The position numbers and the translations under genes are program-made. From the NCBI GenBank assembly GCA_021823525.1, contig JAKANY010000004.1, forward strand, positions 41,995-105,994: a stretch of 64,000 nt of DNA, read 5' to 3'. The notes under the pieces were generated by a model. The model was not told where the DNA came from and did no database searches. It was given only the letters and a program-made list of their open reading frames with translations. This stretch comes from Actinomycetes bacterium. GTDB lineage: Bacteria; Actinomycetota; Acidimicrobiia; Acidimicrobiales; RAAP-2. Of this stretch, positions 1 to 9,494 are shown piece after piece (position 1 is the stretch's first letter; each line of letters opens with the position of its first letter).

Positions 1-51
1 GTCGGTCAGGACGCCCGTGACGAGGAGCCGGTGATTGGCGAGCAGGGTCAT
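1..51 (-). CDS. fabI: enoyl-ACP reductase, N-terminal fragment (runs off the window)
   Basis: Minus-strand ATG at 51 reads MTLLANHRLLVTGVLTD, resembling the FabI/InhA N-terminus; TACGCT lies 6 nt upstream of the ATG. Confidence 0.7.
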   Translation of the reverse strand, partial: MTLLANHRLLVTGVLTD

Positions 52-56
52 CTTGT

Positions 57-63
57 TAGCGTA
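57..63. promoter_or_regulatory. symmetric -10-like heptamer TAGCGTA between divergent fabI and F420 reductase genes
   Basis: Reads TAGCGT on + and TACGCT on -; the minus copy ends 6 nt before the fabI ATG. Confidence 0.5.
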
Positions 64-90
64 ACGACCGAGATCGAGCGAGGCGAGGAC

Positions 91-738
91 ATGGCGACAG
101 TGGGGATCCTGGGGGGGACCGGCCCGGCGGGACGGGGGGTGGCCGTGAGGCTGGGTGCGGCGGGCCACGCGGTGATTATCGGATCGCGCGAACCCGAGCG
201 CGCCCGCTCCGTGGCCGCGACGCTCACGACCGCGAGCGGCCTGGCGGTGCGCGGCGCGGGCAACGAGGAGGCGGCCGCAGCGGACGTCGTGGTGGTCGCG
301 ACGCCGTGGGAGTCGACGCTGGCCACCGTGCGCTCTCTGCACGAGGCGCTGGCCGGCAAGGTCGTCATCTCGATGGTCAACGCACTGGCCAAGGACGGTC
401 GCGAGGTCGTGCCGCTCACGCTGGCGCGAGGATCGGTGACTGCCCACGTCGCCGCGGCCCTGCCGGCGAGCCGCGTCGTCGGCGCGTTCCACCACCTGCC
501 CGCGGCGCAGATGGAGGACCTGGGCAGCGGACTGGAGTCGGACGTCTTGGTGGTCGGCGACGACGCCGCCGCGCGCGCCGTCGTCAGCGAGCTGGTGCGC
601 GCCGCACCCGGGCTGCGGCCCATCGACGTCGGCGGGACCGCGCTGGCCGGGGCGGTCGAGGCCTTCACGGCCGTGTGCATCACCGTGAACATCCGGCATC
701 GCGCCCACGCGGCGCTGCGCCTGACGGGCTTGGCGTGA
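91..738 (+). CDS. npdG: NADPH-dependent F420 reductase
   Basis: MATVGILGGTGPAGRGVAVRLGAAGHAVIIGSREPERA: N-terminal Rossmann motif and family-like layout; ATG at 91 preceded by GAGGCGAGGAC. Confidence 0.8.
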   Translation: MATVGILGGTGPAGRGVAVRLGAAGHAVIIGSREPERARSVAATLTTASGLAVRGAGNEEAAAADVVVVATPWESTLATVRSLHEALAGKVVISMVNALAKDGREVVPLTLARGSVTAHVAAALPASRVVGAFHHLPAAQMEDLGSGLESDVLVVGDDAAARAVVSELVRAAPGLRPIDVGGTALAGAVEAFTAVCITVNIRHRAHAALRLTGLA

Positions 739-1859
739 TCCACCTCTACGACACCGCGCGCCAGAGCACCCAACCGCTCGAGGCCGGACCGGTGGTGACG
801 CTCTACAGCTGTGGGATCACGCCCTACGACGCGGCCCACCTGGGCCACGCGTACGTGTACCTCATCTTCGACGTTCTCCAGCGGCGCCTCCGCGATGCCG
901 GGCACGACACGCGCTGCGTGCGCAACGTGACCGACGTCGACGACGACATCCTGCGCAAGGCGCGCGAGCTCGGCGTGAACTACCTGGATCTCGCCGCCCA
1001 GGAGATGGCCATCTTCGAGCGCGATATGCAGCTGCTCAACCTCGTGCCGTGCTTCAGCGAGCCCCGGGCGACCTCGGCGATCTCCGAGATCCTCACGCTG
1101 ATCGGTCAGCTCTTCACCCGGGGCCTGGCCTACGAGGTCGACGGCTGGGTGTACTTCGAGGTCGCCAAGTTCCCCCGCTACGGGCAGGTGAGCCACGTCG
1201 AGCGCGACCGCATGGCGGCCCTGTCGGCCGAGCACGGTGGCTGGCCGGACGATCCGCGCAAGCGCGATCCCCTCGACTTCGTGCTGTGGCAGCCCTCGCG
1301 GGCCGATGAGCCGGCGTGGGAGTCGCGCTGGGGCGCGGGGCGGCCCGGATGGCACATCGAGTGCTCGGCTCTGGCCATGCGCGAGCTCGGGGAGACCGTG
1401 GACGTCCACGGCGGCGGGCGGGACCTGGCCTTCCCCCATCACGAGTGCGAGGCCGCGCAGAGCGAGACGGCCACGGGAGTGGGGTTCGTCAAGCACTGGC
1501 TGCACGTCGGCCTGGTCGGGCTCGACGGGACCAAGATGTCCAAGTCGCTGGGCAACCTGGTGTTCGTCTCGGAGCTCGTGGCGCGCTCCGAGCCCGCGGC
1601 GGTGCGCCTGGCCCTGCTCGACCACCACTACCGCGGCGACTGGGAGTGGCGCGACGAGCTGCTGCACCTGGCGCAGTCGCGTCTGGCGACGTGGCGGTCC
1701 TCGCTCATCGCGGGTCGCCCGTCGAGCCTCATCGACGAGGTTCGCGCCGCGCTGGACGACGATCTCGACTCGCCGACGGCCATCGCGGCGATGGATCGGG
1801 CCGCCCACGGCGGCTACAGCGTCGGTCCGGCCGCGGCGCTGCTCGGCGTTACTCTCTAG
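735..1859 (+). CDS. mshC: L-cysteine:GlcN-Ins ligase (mycothiol biosynthesis), CysRS-like
   Basis: YSCGITPYDAAHLGHA (MshC-type CGITPYD rather than CGPTVYD), HIECSAL, FPHHECEAAQ, KMSKS and C-terminal ALLGVTL; GTGA overlap with upstream gene. Confidence 0.85.
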   Translation: MIHLYDTARQSTQPLEAGPVVTLYSCGITPYDAAHLGHAYVYLIFDVLQRRLRDAGHDTRCVRNVTDVDDDILRKARELGVNYLDLAAQEMAIFERDMQLLNLVPCFSEPRATSAISEILTLIGQLFTRGLAYEVDGWVYFEVAKFPRYGQVSHVERDRMAALSAEHGGWPDDPRKRDPLDFVLWQPSRADEPAWESRWGAGRPGWHIECSALAMRELGETVDVHGGGRDLAFPHHECEAAQSETATGVGFVKHWLHVGLVGLDGTKMSKSLGNLVFVSELVARSEPAAVRLALLDHHYRGDWEWRDELLHLAQSRLATWRSSLIAGRPSSLIDEVRAALDDDLDSPTAIAAMDRAAHGGYSVGPAAALLGVTL

Positions 1860-1874
1860 GGGACGAAAGGGGAC

Positions 1875-3860
1875 GTGGCGATGTCCGAGGTGGTGGTAGG
1901 GCTGCCGGACGGCTCGACGCGGTCGCTTCCCCCAGGGTCCACCGCTCGCGACCTGGCCGCGGCCATCGGGGCCCGGCTGGCGCGTGACGTCGTGGCCGCC
2001 GAGGTGGACGGCCGACTCGTCGACCTGGCGACCGTGCTCACCGACGGCGTCTCGGTGCGGCTCGTCACGCCGGCGAGCGACGAGGGCCGCGACATCGTGC
2101 GCCACTCGACGGCGCACGTGATGGCGCAGGCGGTGACGCGCCTGTGGCCCGGGGCGCGCTACGCCATCGGGCCCACGATCGAAAACGGCTTCTACTACGA
2201 CTTCGAGCTGCCCGGGGGGGCGCACTTCAGCGACGACGACCTGGTGCGCGTCGACGAGGAGATGCGGCGCATCATCGGCGAGGACCAGCCCTTCGTCCGC
2301 GAGGAGCACTCGGTGGACGAGGGGCGCGCGCTCTTCGCCGACCAGCCCTTCAAAGTGGAGATCATCGAGGGCGTCGAGGACGGCTCACGCGCGTCGGCCA
2401 GGGAGCCCGCCGGGGCCGCGACGGTCACGGCCTACCGCAACACCGAGAGGTTCGTCGACCTGTGCCGTGGCCCGCACGTCCCCTCGACCGGGCGCCTCGG
2501 GCACTTCCGCCTGACGCGCGTGGCCGGGGCCTACTGGCGCGGCGACGAGCATCGCGAGCAGCTCCAGCGCATCTACGGGACCGCGTTCGAGAGCGAGGCG
2601 GCCCTGGAGGAGCACCTGGCGCAGGTGGCCGAGGCCGAGCGCCGCGATCACCGACGGCTGGGCCAGGAGCTCGACCTGTTCTCCTTCCCCCCCGAGATCG
2701 GGCCCGGGCTGGCGGTCTTCCACCCGCGCGGGGGCACGGTGCGGCGCGTGATGGAGGAGTACTCCCGCCAGCGCCACGAGGCGGCCGGCTACAGCTTCGT
2801 GTACACCCCGCACATCACGAAGGCCGATCTGTTCGAGACGTCGGGCCACCTGCAGTGGTTCGCCGAGGGCATGTACCCGCCCATGGAGCTCGACGAGGGG
2901 CAGCGGTACTACCTCAAGCCCATGAACTGCCCGTTCCACGTGATGATCTTCAAGTCGCGCCAGCGCAGCTACCGCGAGCTGCCCCAGCGCCTCTTCGAGT
3001 TTGGTTCGGTCTACCGCTACGAGAAGTCCGGCGTGGTGCACGGGCTCACCCGCGTTCGGGGCATGACCCAGGACGATGCCCACATCTTCTGCTCGCGCGA
3101 GCAGATGGGCGACGAGCTGGCGAACCTGCTGGGCTTCGTGCTCGACCTGCTGCGGGACTTCGGTCTGCGGGACTTCTACCTCGAGCTCTCGACGCGCCCG
3201 CCGGGCAAGGCCGTGGGGTCCGACGAGGAGTGGCGCGAGGCCGAGGCGACCCTGGCGCGGGTGGCCGGCTCGGCGGGGCTCGAGCTGGTGCTCGACGAGG
3301 GCGGGGGAGCCTTCTACGGCCCCAAGATCTCGGTCCAGGCGCGTGACGCGATCGGTCGCACGCACCAGATCTCGACGATCCAGCTCGACTTCCAGACGCC
3401 CCAGCGCTTCGACGCCACCTACGTGACAGCCGAGAACCGGCGCGAGCGCGTGATCATGATCCACCGGGCCCTGTTCGGCTCGGTCGAGCGCTTCCTCGCC
3501 ATCCTGCTCGAGCACTACGCGGGGAACCTGCCGACCTGGCTATGCCCCGAGCAGGCGCGGGTGCTCAGCGTGCGCGACGAGTTCGACGACTACGCCCACG
3601 ACGTCGCGGCGCGCCTGCGCGGCGCCGGGCTGCGCGTGGAGGTCGAGGCGGCCGACGAGCCGCTCGGCGCGCGCATCCGCCGGGCCAAGCTCGAGAAGAT
3701 CCCCTACGTGCTGGTGGTGGGCGCCGAGGACGCCAACGCCCAGACGGTCGGGGTGAACCGGCGAGGCAGCAACGATCCCGAGCGAGGCGTCCGCGTGGCG
3801 GACCTGGTCGACGCGCTGGCCGACGAGGTCGCGCGCCGCGGCGCGCCCGAGGACCGGTAG
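1875..3860 (+). CDS. thrS: threonyl-tRNA synthetase
   Basis: Full-length, with N-terminal TGS-like domain and class II motifs; alternative ATG at 1881. Confidence 0.97.
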   Translation: MAMSEVVVGLPDGSTRSLPPGSTARDLAAAIGARLARDVVAAEVDGRLVDLATVLTDGVSVRLVTPASDEGRDIVRHSTAHVMAQAVTRLWPGARYAIGPTIENGFYYDFELPGGAHFSDDDLVRVDEEMRRIIGEDQPFVREEHSVDEGRALFADQPFKVEIIEGVEDGSRASAREPAGAATVTAYRNTERFVDLCRGPHVPSTGRLGHFRLTRVAGAYWRGDEHREQLQRIYGTAFESEAALEEHLAQVAEAERRDHRRLGQELDLFSFPPEIGPGLAVFHPRGGTVRRVMEEYSRQRHEAAGYSFVYTPHITKADLFETSGHLQWFAEGMYPPMELDEGQRYYLKPMNCPFHVMIFKSRQRSYRELPQRLFEFGSVYRYEKSGVVHGLTRVRGMTQDDAHIFCSREQMGDELANLLGFVLDLLRDFGLRDFYLELSTRPPGKAVGSDEEWREAEATLARVAGSAGLELVLDEGGGAFYGPKISVQARDAIGRTHQISTIQLDFQTPQRFDATYVTAENRRERVIMIHRALFGSVERFLAILLEHYAGNLPTWLCPEQARVLSVRDEFDDYAHDVAARLRGAGLRVEVEAADEPLGARIRRAKLEKIPYVLVVGAEDANAQTVGVNRRGSNDPERGVRVADLVDALADEVARRGAPEDR

Positions 3861-4382
3861 ATGCCCCTCGAGCGCTTCGCCGCAGCGTGGCGCGAGCAGT
3901 ACGTGAGCACGGCCGGGGGAGCCGGCGAGGGGGCCGACGAGTGCGTCTTCTGCCGCCTGAGCGACGAGCCCGTAGCACCCGAGACGGGCGTCGTGTGGCG
4001 CGGACCGCTCTCGTTCGTCGTGCTCAACGCCTTCCCCTACGGCTCGGGTCACCTGCTCGTCCTGCCCCGCGCCCACGTCGCGCACCTCGATGAACTCGAC
4101 GCGAGCGCCTACGGCGACTTCTCCGAGACCCTCCGCCGCGTCGCGGTCGCGCTGCGGCGCGCCTACGAGCCCGACGGGCTGAACATCGGCATGAACCTGG
4201 GTCGCGCGGCCGGGGCGGGGATCCCGGGTCACCTGCACGCCCACGCGCTTCCGCGATGGAACGGTGACACCAACTTCATGACCACGATCGGCGAGGTGCG
4301 CGTCCTGCCCGAGTCCCTGGAGTCGACGTGGCGCAAGGTTCAGCCGTTCCTGCAGGACGGCTCGACGACGGTCCCTGAGTAG
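3861..4382 (+). CDS. HIT-family (AP4A phosphorylase-like) protein
   Basis: HIT motif GHLHAHALPRW and CVFC; directly after the thrS stop. Confidence 0.88.
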   Translation: MPLERFAAAWREQYVSTAGGAGEGADECVFCRLSDEPVAPETGVVWRGPLSFVVLNAFPYGSGHLLVLPRAHVAHLDELDASAYGDFSETLRRVAVALRRAYEPDGLNIGMNLGRAAGAGIPGHLHAHALPRWNGDTNFMTTIGEVRVLPESLESTWRKVQPFLQDGSTTVPE

Positions 4383-4409
4383 ACTCGGCGCGAGCGACCC
4401 AGGGGAGCC

Positions 4410-5078
4410 ATGTTCGACGGACGTTTTCGCACTGGGGTGGAGAAGGTCACGGGGCCGGTGGGAAGCTGGCTCGTGCGGCGCCGGGTCTCGGCCGACGTGC
4501 TCACCGGTTCGGGACTGGTCTTCGCGGGGGTCACGGCGGTCGCGATCGGCGCGGGGCAGCACTTCGTGGCGATCGTGCTGCTGACCCTGACGGGATTCCA
4601 CGACATGCTCGACGGCGCGGTGGCCAAGGCCTCCCAGCGCGCGAGCCAGCGCGGGAGCTTCTTCGACTCGGTCGTCGACCGCGTGTCCGACGCGGTCCTG
4701 ATGGGCGGCGTCGCCTACGAGCTCACCGCGAGCCACCACGGACAGCTCGTGCTGCTGCCCTTCGCCATCCTCACCACGACGTTCCTCATCTCCTACCAGC
4801 GCTCCAAGGCCGAGAGCCTGGGGCTGTCGGCGCGCGGTGGGCTCATGGAGCGGGCCGAGCGCATGATCCTGCTGGGCGTGGCGCTCCTGTCGTCGGCGAT
4901 CTTCGTGCCCGTGCTGTGGCTCATGCTGGCGCTGACCGGGATGACGGCGCTGGGACGGTTCCGCCGCGTGTGGCGCGCCGCAGCGCGCCCCGAGCCCCTG
5001 CCGCGACGTCCGGAGGTGCGCACGCACCGGCACGCGAGTCGGGTGCGGCGGCGTCTGGCGCGCAGCCTGCGCCACTAG
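4410..5078 (+). CDS. pgsA: CDP-alcohol phosphatidyltransferase, phosphatidylinositol-phosphate synthase-like
   Basis: CDP-AP motif HDMLDGAVAKASQRASQRGSFFDSVVDR; gene order thrS-HIT-pgsA-patA-pimA. Confidence 0.85.
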   Translation: MFDGRFRTGVEKVTGPVGSWLVRRRVSADVLTGSGLVFAGVTAVAIGAGQHFVAIVLLTLTGFHDMLDGAVAKASQRASQRGSFFDSVVDRVSDAVLMGGVAYELTASHHGQLVLLPFAILTTTFLISYQRSKAESLGLSARGGLMERAERMILLGVALLSSAIFVPVLWLMLALTGMTALGRFRRVWRAAARPEPLPRRPEVRTHRHASRVRRRLARSLRH

Positions 5079-5083
5079 CACCC

Positions 5084-5950
5084 GTGGAGCGGCGCGTCGT
5101 GGCGCTGCGGGCCGCTGGCCGGCTCCTGCAGGTCGTTCCCGAGTGGATCGGGCTGGGGGTGGCGCGCCCGGTGGCCGTGCTGGTGGGTCGTCGGGCCGCG
5201 GTGCGCGTGCCCCTGCGCGACAACCTGGCGCGGGTGCTCGGCGGCGCGGCCCCGCCGCGCGCGCTGCGCCACCTCGCGGACCGCGCGATGGCGTCGTACG
5301 CGCAGTACTGGGTCGAGGGTGCGCGACTGCCCACGACGCCCGCGTCCGAGGTCCTGGCGCGCTTCGCCATCACCGAGGGCCGTGAGCACCTCGAGGACGC
5401 CCGCGATCGCGGAGACGGCATCATCCTGGCGCTGCCCCACATGGGCAGCTGGGAGTGGGGCGGGGCGTTCCTGGCCCAGATCGGGCTCCCCATGACCGCC
5501 GTCGCCGAGGCGCTCGAGCCGCCCGAGCTGTTCGCCTGGTTCGCCGAGCAGCGCGAGGCGATCGGCATCCACGTCGTGCCACTCGACGAGCGAGCCGGGA
5601 CCGCCATGCTCGAGCGACTCCGCGCCCGCGGCGTGGTGGGCCTCCTGTGCGACCGCGACCTGCAGGGCAACGGCGTCGAGGTCACGTTCTTCGGCCAGCG
5701 CACGACGCTGCCGGCCGGCCCCGCGACGCTGGCGCTGCGCACGGGGGCGACCCTCATGGTTGCGGCGTGCTACAGCGGACCGGGCCGCGATCACCACGCC
5801 GTCATCCTGCCGCCGATCGCCACGTCCCGCCAGGGGAGGCTGCGCGAGGACGTGGCGCGCGTGACGCAGGAGATCGCCGAGGCACTCGAGGGGCTGATTC
5901 GGCGGGCGCCCGAGCAGTGGCACGTGCTGCAGCCCCGGTTCGCGCCATGA
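5084..5950 (+). CDS. patA: LpxL/HtrB-type acyltransferase, PatA-like phosphatidylinositol mannoside acyltransferase
   Basis: Lysophospholipid acyltransferase family features (LPHMGSWEWGGAF, CDRDLQGNGVEVTFFG); position between pgsA and pimA. Confidence 0.8.
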   Translation: MERRVVALRAAGRLLQVVPEWIGLGVARPVAVLVGRRAAVRVPLRDNLARVLGGAAPPRALRHLADRAMASYAQYWVEGARLPTTPASEVLARFAITEGREHLEDARDRGDGIILALPHMGSWEWGGAFLAQIGLPMTAVAEALEPPELFAWFAEQREAIGIHVVPLDERAGTAMLERLRARGVVGLLCDRDLQGNGVEVTFFGQRTTLPAGPATLALRTGATLMVAACYSGPGRDHHAVILPPIATSRQGRLREDVARVTQEIAEALEGLIRRAPEQWHVLQPRFAP

Positions 5951-7047
5951 CGCGCGTTGTCCTGCTCTGCCCGTACTCCCTGGCCGCCTACGGGGGCGTC
6001 CAGGAGCAGGCGCTGGCCATGAGCCGCGAGCTGGTGCGCCGGGGGTACGACGTCGAGCTGGTGGCGCCCGACGCCCACGGGGAGGTCGCGGCGCGCACGC
6101 CCGCGCGCCTGCGCGACGCGGGAGCGAGCGTGTCGATTCCGGCCAACGGCTCGCGGGCGGCGCTCGCCCTGGCTCCGACGGCGAGTCGGCGAGCGCGCCG
6201 AGCCGTCGGCACAGACCCGGGGACCGTCGTCCACCTGCACGAGCCCTTCGCCCCGGTGGTGGGCTGGTCGACCCTGCTGACCCACCGCACACCGAGCGTG
6301 GGCACCCTGCACCGGGCCGGCGAGGGCCCCGCCACGCGCTGGACACGGCCCATCTTGCGCCGCCTGGCCCGGGGGCTCGACGTGATCGCGGCGGTGAGCC
6401 CGGCGGCGGCGCGCACCATGGGCGGCGCGGCGGGCCTGCACCCGGAGATCCTCTTCAACGGCTTCGAGACCGATCGGTACCGCGAGGTCGCGCGCGTCGT
6501 GAGCCCGACGCCCACGATCCTCGTCGTGGGCCGGCTCGAGGAGCGCAAGGGCACACGCGTGGCCCTCGAGGCCGTGGCCGCGCACAACCGCACGGGGGCG
6601 CCGCCCTGGCGACTCGTCGTGCTGGGTGAGGGGCCCCTGGGAGCGAGCCTGCGTGCGGGCTTCGGGGCGGACCCGCACATCTGGTTCCTCGGGGCGGCGA
6701 GCGACGAGGTCAAGCGCGCGTGGCTGCGGCGGGCCTCGGTGGTGGTCGCGCCGGCCCTGGGGCGCGAGAGCTTCGGGCTGGTCCTGCTCGAGGCGATGGC
6801 GGCCGAGACGCCCGTCGTGGCCAGCGATATCGCGGGGTACCGCGAAGCCGCCCAGGGTCACGCCATCCTCGCGCGACCCGGGGACTCCAGCGACCTGGCG
6901 CGGGCCATCGCGGAGGCTCTCGAGGCGGGACCCGCGCGCGTCGCGGGCGCGCGCGCGCACGCCGAGGCGTGGTCTATGAGGCGCCTGATGGATCGCTACG
7001 AGGAGCTGTACGAGCGGGCGCGCGAGCGATTTGGGGCCCGGCGGTAG
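5947..7047 (+). CDS. pimA: GT4 glycosyltransferase, PimA-like phosphatidylinositol mannosyltransferase
   Basis: MTRVVLLCPYSLAAYGGVQEQALAMSRELVRRG, VGRLEERKGTRVALEA, ESFGLVLLEAMAAETPVVASDIAGYRE; ATGA overlap with patA. Confidence 0.85.
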   Translation: MTRVVLLCPYSLAAYGGVQEQALAMSRELVRRGYDVELVAPDAHGEVAARTPARLRDAGASVSIPANGSRAALALAPTASRRARRAVGTDPGTVVHLHEPFAPVVGWSTLLTHRTPSVGTLHRAGEGPATRWTRPILRRLARGLDVIAAVSPAAARTMGGAAGLHPEILFNGFETDRYREVARVVSPTPTILVVGRLEERKGTRVALEAVAAHNRTGAPPWRLVVLGEGPLGASLRAGFGADPHIWFLGAASDEVKRAWLRRASVVVAPALGRESFGLVLLEAMAAETPVVASDIAGYREAAQGHAILARPGDSSDLARAIAEALEAGPARVAGARAHAEAWSMRRLMDRYEELYERARERFGARR

Positions 7048-7056
7048 CCTGGACCC

Positions 7057-7953
7057 ATGGCGCAGAGCTCTCGAAACCGCCGTCGCGGCACTCGCCCCAG
7101 CTCCTCGGGGTTCGTCGCGCCGGTCCTCGACCCCTCCTGGCAGAGCCCCTACGTGCCCGCCCATCACGAGCGTGAGCACAACCTCACGGCGGTGCGCCGC
7201 GCCTACTGGAGGCGCCAGAGCATCGTCAGCGTGATCGTCGGGCTGGTGACGGTCGGCCTGATCGTGGCCGCGCTGCTGGCCAGCGCCTGGTGGGGCCTGG
7301 TCGCGGCGGTCGTCGTGGTCGCCTACGCGATCTTGACGCCGGTCGTCGCGGCGCGCCTTCGCCGGCGCAGCGCCGACCTGGGCACGCGGATGGTCGCGGC
7401 CTTCGCCGAGGCGCGCAGCGCCCACGACGAGGGCCGCCTGAGCACCGTCCTCGAGCGGCTCGCGGCGACTTTCGGGGTGACCGAGGTCGACGCCCTCATC
7501 GTGCGCGACGGGGGCTACAACGCGGCCCTGGTGCGTCGCGCGAGCGGCCTGACGCTCCTGGTGACGTCGGCGCTGGTGAGCGACTTCGACCTGATCGAGC
7601 TGGAGGGCGTGGTCGCCCACTGCCTGGCCCGCGAGCGACTGGGCCTGGTGACGCGAGGGTGCGCGGCGGTCGTGGTAGGCCGCGACGGGGCCGACCGCCA
7701 GCAGCTGGCCGGGACGGGTGCGGCCTTCCGCGCCGACGAGGTCGCCGCGGCCCAGATCCGGTACCCGGTGGGGCTGGCCCAGGCCCTGGAGCGCTGCGCG
7801 CGCCAGGAGGTGGCTGGCGACTCCTACTTCGCCTCGCCCGACTACGACCTGACACGCTGCCTGTGGCTCAACCCGCGCAGCGGCGAGCCCCAGGCGCGCG
7901 AGGGCGACCTCGACCACCCCCTGGTACGGGCCGCCGCCCTCGAGGAGTGGTGA
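7057..7953 (+). CDS. membrane-anchored M48-like protein lacking zinc-binding residues (predicted pseudopeptidase)
   Basis: Two N-terminal TM segments, then YNAALVRRASGLTLLVTSALVSDFDLIELEGVVAHCLAR...FRADEVAAAQIRYPVGLAQALERC, aligning by eye with M48 ELEAVLAHELAH and ExxADxxA, but with HCLAR in place of HExxH. Confidence 0.6.
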   Translation: MAQSSRNRRRGTRPSSSGFVAPVLDPSWQSPYVPAHHEREHNLTAVRRAYWRRQSIVSVIVGLVTVGLIVAALLASAWWGLVAAVVVVAYAILTPVVAARLRRRSADLGTRMVAAFAEARSAHDEGRLSTVLERLAATFGVTEVDALIVRDGGYNAALVRRASGLTLLVTSALVSDFDLIELEGVVAHCLARERLGLVTRGCAAVVVGRDGADRQQLAGTGAAFRADEVAAAQIRYPVGLAQALERCARQEVAGDSYFASPDYDLTRCLWLNPRSGEPQAREGDLDHPLVRAAALEEW

Positions 7954-7975
7954 TCTGCGCCAGTAGGCTGAGGTC

Positions 7976-8872
7976 ATGACGACTTCCCCTGACAGTTCCA
8001 CCGTCGGCTCGACGCTGGTCAAGCGCGGGTTCGCGGACATGCTGCGCGGCGGTGTGATCATGGACGTGGTCAACGCCGAGCAGGCCAAGATCGCCGAGGA
8101 TGCGGGGGCCGTGGCCGTGATGGCCCTCGAGCGGGTCCCCGCCGACATCCGGCGCGACGGCGGCGTGGCGCGCATGAGCGACCCGCAGCTGATCCAGGAG
8201 ATCCAGGCAGCCGTGACGATCCCGGTGATGGCCAAGGCCCGCATCGGGCACTTCGCCGAGGCACAGATCCTCGAGTCGCTCGGCGTGGACTACGTCGACG
8301 AGTCCGAGGTCCTCACGCCCGCCGACGAGGAGCACCACATCGACAAGTGGGCCTTCACCGTGCCCTTCGTGTGCGGGGCGACCAACCTGGGCGAGGCGCT
8401 GCGGCGCATCGGCGAGGGTGCGTGCCTGATCCGCTCCAAGGGCGAGGCCGGGACGGGCAATGTGGTCGAGGCGGTGCGGCACCTGCGCACGATCAACGCC
8501 CAGATGCGACGGCTGCACAGCGCGGACGCGGCGGAGCTGGCGGGGCTGGCCAAGGACCTCCAGGCACCGCTGCCCCTGGTGCGCGAGGTCGCCGAGCTCG
8601 GGCACCTGCCGGTGCCGATGTTCTGCGCGGGCGGCATCGCGACCCCCGCCGACGCGTCGCTGGTGATGCAGCTGGGGGCTGAGGCCGTCTTCGTGGGATC
8701 GGGCATCTTCAAGAGCTCGGACCCCGTGCGCATGGCCGAGGCGATCGTGGAGGCGACGACCCACTTCCGTGACCCGAGCACGGTGGCCAAGGTCTCGACG
8801 GGGCTGGGCACGGCGATGCGCGGGTCGGAGACGGCGAGCCTGGAGCAGCGACTGGCCGAGCGCGGCTGGTAG
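7976..8872 (+). CDS. pdxS: pyridoxal 5'-phosphate synthase subunit PdxS
   Basis: [55 protein letters not shown]. Confidence 0.98.
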   Translation: MTTSPDSSTVGSTLVKRGFADMLRGGVIMDVVNAEQAKIAEDAGAVAVMALERVPADIRRDGGVARMSDPQLIQEIQAAVTIPVMAKARIGHFAEAQILESLGVDYVDESEVLTPADEEHHIDKWAFTVPFVCGATNLGEALRRIGEGACLIRSKGEAGTGNVVEAVRHLRTINAQMRRLHSADAAELAGLAKDLQAPLPLVREVAELGHLPVPMFCAGGIATPADASLVMQLGAEAVFVGSGIFKSSDPVRMAEAIVEATTHFRDPSTVAKVSTGLGTAMRGSETASLEQRLAERGW

Positions 8873-9450
8873 TGGCGTCGGTCGGCGTCCTGGCCCTGCA
8901 GGGCGACGTCCGCGAGCACGTCGCGATCCTCGGGGCGCTGGGCGCGAGCGTCGTGGAGGTGCGCCACGTCGAGGACCTGGCGCGGCTCGACGGGCTGATC
9001 ATCCCGGGCGGGGAGTCCACCACGATGGCGCGGCTCCTGGTCACGTCGGGGCTGCGCGAGCCCCTGCGCGCGCGACTCGCCAATGGCCTGCCCGTCCTGG
9101 GCACGTGCGCCGGGCTCATCATGGTCGCGCGCGACATCGTCGACGGCCGCGCCGACCAGTGGAGCTTCGGGGTGCTCGACGTCGCGGTGCGCCGCAACGG
9201 GTTCGGACGCCAGGTAGCGAGTTTCGAGACGGTGGTGGCGGTCGAGGGGATCGGGCCGGTGGCGGGAGTCTTCATCCGCGCTCCCCAGGTCGTGGCGACC
9301 GGACCGGAGGTGACGGTGCTGGCGCGCCACGACCACGGGTCGGGTCCCACACCGGTGCTCGTGCGCCAGGGGTCCGTCCTGGGGTGCGCGTTCCACCCCG
9401 AGCTGGTGGGAGAGACGCGGATCCACGAGCTGTTTCTCTCGTCGTGCTAG
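8872..9450 (+). CDS. pdxT: pyridoxal 5'-phosphate synthase glutaminase PdxT
   Basis: VLALQGDVREHVAIL, IPGGESTTM, LGTCAGLI, GCAFHPEL; TAGTG overlap with pdxS. Confidence 0.97.
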   Translation: MASVGVLALQGDVREHVAILGALGASVVEVRHVEDLARLDGLIIPGGESTTMARLLVTSGLREPLRARLANGLPVLGTCAGLIMVARDIVDGRADQWSFGVLDVAVRRNGFGRQVASFETVVAVEGIGPVAGVFIRAPQVVATGPEVTVLARHDHGSGPTPVLVRQGSVLGCAFHPELVGETRIHELFLSSC

Positions 9451-9494
9451 TTGTCCGGTAGCATGGCCGCGCCCCACTGGGGGCGGGAGGAATC

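Noticed and set aside
735-1859. Cysteinyl-tRNA synthetase as the identity of this gene
   Set aside because: CGITPYD, overall length and ALLGVxL C-terminus fit MshC better; would be revisited if no other cysS exists.
48-2309. Very long minus-strand ORF opposite mshC/thrS (also 15341-18268, 21916-25719, 5791-8244, 45059-47962 and others)
   Set aside because: Shadow ORFs typical of high-GC DNA: lie antisense to clearly conserved genes, low-complexity Arg/His/Asp-rich translations, no recognisable motif.
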